Assembly: GCA_021825035.1 (NCBI GenBank)
Contig: JAKAIQ010000009.1
Location: 1 to 17,357 of the forward strand
From: Deltaproteobacteria bacterium
Lineage (GTDB): Bacteria; Desulfobacterota; GWC2-55-46
Direction of reading: 5' to 3'
Length of the DNA stretch: 17,357 nucleotides
Positions 16,619 to 17,357 of the stretch are shown here, in pieces. The stretch's first letter is position 1. Every line of letters begins with the position of its first letter. The position numbers were made by a program, and so were the translations under genes. Below the pieces are notes generated by a model. That model saw only the letters and a program-made list of their open reading frames with translations. It did no database searches and was not told the DNA's origin.

Positions 16619-16627
16619 TGATATAAT
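16619..16627 (+). promoter_or_regulatory. Perfect extended -10 reading away from gyrA
   Basis: TG-A-TATAAT (16619-16627) is a full-consensus extended -10 on the plus strand. The predicted start is near 16634, so the transcript would begin just before the 31-nt hairpin at 16641 and run antisense to the predicted gyrA leader, toward ppdK. On the opposite strand the same bases contain TATTAT, a possible second -10 for gyrA with a poor -35. Confidence 0.4.
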
Positions 16628-16640
16628 AGCCACATATCCC

Positions 16641-16671
16641 GGAAGTTCCAGGCGAGACGCCGGGAACTTCC
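16641..16671. other. 31-nt near-perfect hairpin in the gyrA upstream region
   Basis: The outer arms GGAAGTTCC (16641-16649) and GGAACTTCC (16663-16671) are exact complements. The inner arms GGCG (16651-16654) and CGCC (16658-16661) also pair, closing a 3-nt loop AGA, with a single A/G mismatch between the two stems. No T-run follows on either strand, so it is not an intrinsic terminator. It would lie in the gyrA leader on one strand, or at the 5' end of the predicted plus-strand transcript on the other. Confidence 0.65.
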
Positions 16672-16760
16672 AAACGGAAACTAATTCTACTCGCTCGACA
16701 GACCCGGCCGCAAGCCGCCGGAGATGCGTCCAAGATGTTTTTTCAAAGGCACATCCCTTT

Positions 16761-16789
16761 ATAATATGAAGTATTATACCCGCTGTCAA
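16761..16789 (-). promoter_or_regulatory. Near-consensus sigma70 promoter of gyrA
   Basis: On the minus strand, TTGACA (16789-16784; 6 of 6) and TATTAT (16766-16761; 5 of 6) are separated by 17 nt. The start would be near 16754, giving gyrA a leader of about 340 nt. The inverted repeat TATAATA-N5-TATTATA (16760-16778) covers the -10 and most of the spacer, so a bound protein there would block the promoter. Confidence 0.7.
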
Positions 16790-17099
16790 GGGCATAAAAA
16801 TCGTTTCAAATCACGGCCTTAGCCTGTTTCAAGTCTCCTTGCGCGAACTATCGGGGCAAGGCTTTTTTTTGCTTGCCTTCCGTAAAAAAGAAAGTACGAT
16901 TAAGCCATTGGACTTTCTCTCTATTTTTTGTTAATGTTCAATCGTTCAGCCGCAGAGGCCTTGAGATGCGCCGCGGACGCGACCCCCGCTCCAACGGGCC
17001 AGGCGGACGGAATTGGTTCCTTTTCATATATGCAAGATTCCTCGAACAAAAACCGGGGGCTTTGAAATCTCAGATTATTGACCGGAGGAGACATTTTTT

Positions 17100-17357
17100 A
17101 TGGCCAGAAAGTACGTCTATTTCTTCGGCGGGGGGAAGGCCGAAGGCAACGGGAGCATGAAGGAACTCCTTGGCGGAAAAGGCGCCGGGCTGGCGGAGAT
17201 GACAAATATCGAGCTTCCTGTGCCGCCGGGATTCACCATAACGACCGAGGTTTGCGACTATTATTACAAGACCAGGCGCACGCTTCCGGCAGGGTTCAAG
17301 GCCGAGGTCGAGAAGAACCTCGCTCGCCTCGAAAAGCTCGCGGGCAAGAAGCTCGGC
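17100..17357 (+). CDS. ppdK: Pyruvate, phosphate dikinase, N-terminal part (3' end outside window)
   Basis: PpdK interconverts pyruvate, ATP and phosphate with phosphoenolpyruvate, AMP and pyrophosphate, supplying PEP for gluconeogenesis or working in a PPi-linked glycolysis. Only 86 codons are present, about a tenth of the roughly 880-900 aa typical of the family. They carry the diagnostic start of the nucleotide-binding domain: KYVYFFGGG (4-12), LLGGKGAGLAEMTN (23-36) and LPVPPGFTITTEVC (39-52), followed by the YYYK helix start. PEP synthase is less likely because of the YFFGGG opening and the TEVCDYYY segment, which are typical of PpdK. The ATG at 17100 is preceded by GGAGGAG at a 9-nt distance, a strong ribosome-binding site. 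It is transcribed divergently from gyrA. Confidence 0.95.
   Translation, partial: MARKYVYFFGGGKAEGNGSMKELLGGKGAGLAEMTNIELPVPPGFTITTEVCDYYYKTRRTLPAGFKAEVEKNLARLEKLAGKKLG

Larger units (their letters stand above)
16414..17099. other. 686-bp divergent intergenic region between gyrA and ppdK
   Basis: No convincing protein or RNA gene is seen. The left part (16414-16600) would be the gyrA leader and holds only a 14-codon ORF without a ribosome-binding site. The middle holds a plus-strand extended -10 (16619-16627), a 31-nt hairpin (16641-16671) and the gyrA promoter with an inverted repeat (16760-16789). The right part holds a hairpin with a T8 loop (16855-16877) and AT-rich DNA near 16880-16945. 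A weak plus-strand promoter, TTGGAC (16908) to GTTAAT (16930) with a 16-nt spacer, could serve ppdK, followed by its strong ribosome-binding site GGAGGAG (17084-17090). Confidence 0.6.

Noticed and set aside
16472..16795. 107-codon minus-strand ORF upstream of gyrA
   Set aside because: It starts upstream of the predicted gyrA transcription start, has no ribosome-binding site and no recognisable features. The 14-codon ORF at its end (16472-16516) also lacks a ribosome-binding site, so a leader peptide is not supported.
16873..17160. 95-codon plus-strand ORF overlapping the ppdK start
   Set aside because: It overlaps ppdK in another frame and crosses the ppdK ribosome-binding site; no protein-like pattern.

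Overview
The window is a GC-rich bacterial chromosome segment. It carries two partial genes at the edges and ten complete genes, all with recognisable housekeeping or metabolic products apart from one small exported protein. ATA (Ile) and AGG (Arg) codons are common despite the high GC content. Together with the CheA, LarB/LarC, ComEC and hybrid-kinase gene set, this suggests an environmental Gram-negative lineage such as Desulfobacterota (old Deltaproteobacteria) or Nitrospirota. That placement is an inference and no marker here proves it. I see no IS element, integrase, CRISPR array, tRNA or rRNA, so the window looks like ordinary core chromosome.

Region 1 (1-3419, + strand): the C-terminal CheW-like domain of a CheA-type chemotaxis protein overlaps larB by four bases (ATGA). 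larB is followed by larC, two of the three genes for the nickel-pincer nucleotide cofactor. A stand-alone MBL-fold hydrolase with an intact HxHxDH site comes next, behind its own possible promoter.

Region 2 (3572-9340, - strand): a small exported DUF4124 protein with a near-consensus sigma70 promoter; comEC, whose C-terminal metallo-beta-lactamase domain has lost its metal-binding motifs; uvrC; and efp. A strong intrinsic terminator sits between efp and uvrC, only about 30 nt before the uvrC start.

Region 3 (9505-16413, - strand): a class II aldolase with a strong ribosome-binding site, preceded by two tandem hairpins; then gyrA, gpsA and a membrane-anchored hybrid histidine kinase, which read as one transcription unit in that order. 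A perfect 12-bp hairpin begins right after the gyrA stop.

Region 4 (16414-17099): a 686-bp divergent intergenic region with a near-consensus promoter reading into gyrA, an overlapping inverted repeat, a 31-nt hairpin and a perfect extended -10 on the opposite strand. The start of ppdK (pyruvate, phosphate dikinase) follows and runs off the right edge.

The genes cover chemotaxis, cofactor synthesis, DNA uptake, DNA repair, translation rescue, glycolysis/gluconeogenesis, phospholipid precursor supply, DNA supercoiling and signalling. I found no convincing new multi-gene system. The points most worth a second look are changes at functional residues (ComEC, EF-P, UvrC, GyrA, the aldolase) and the regulatory architecture around gyrA, efp/uvrC and comEC.
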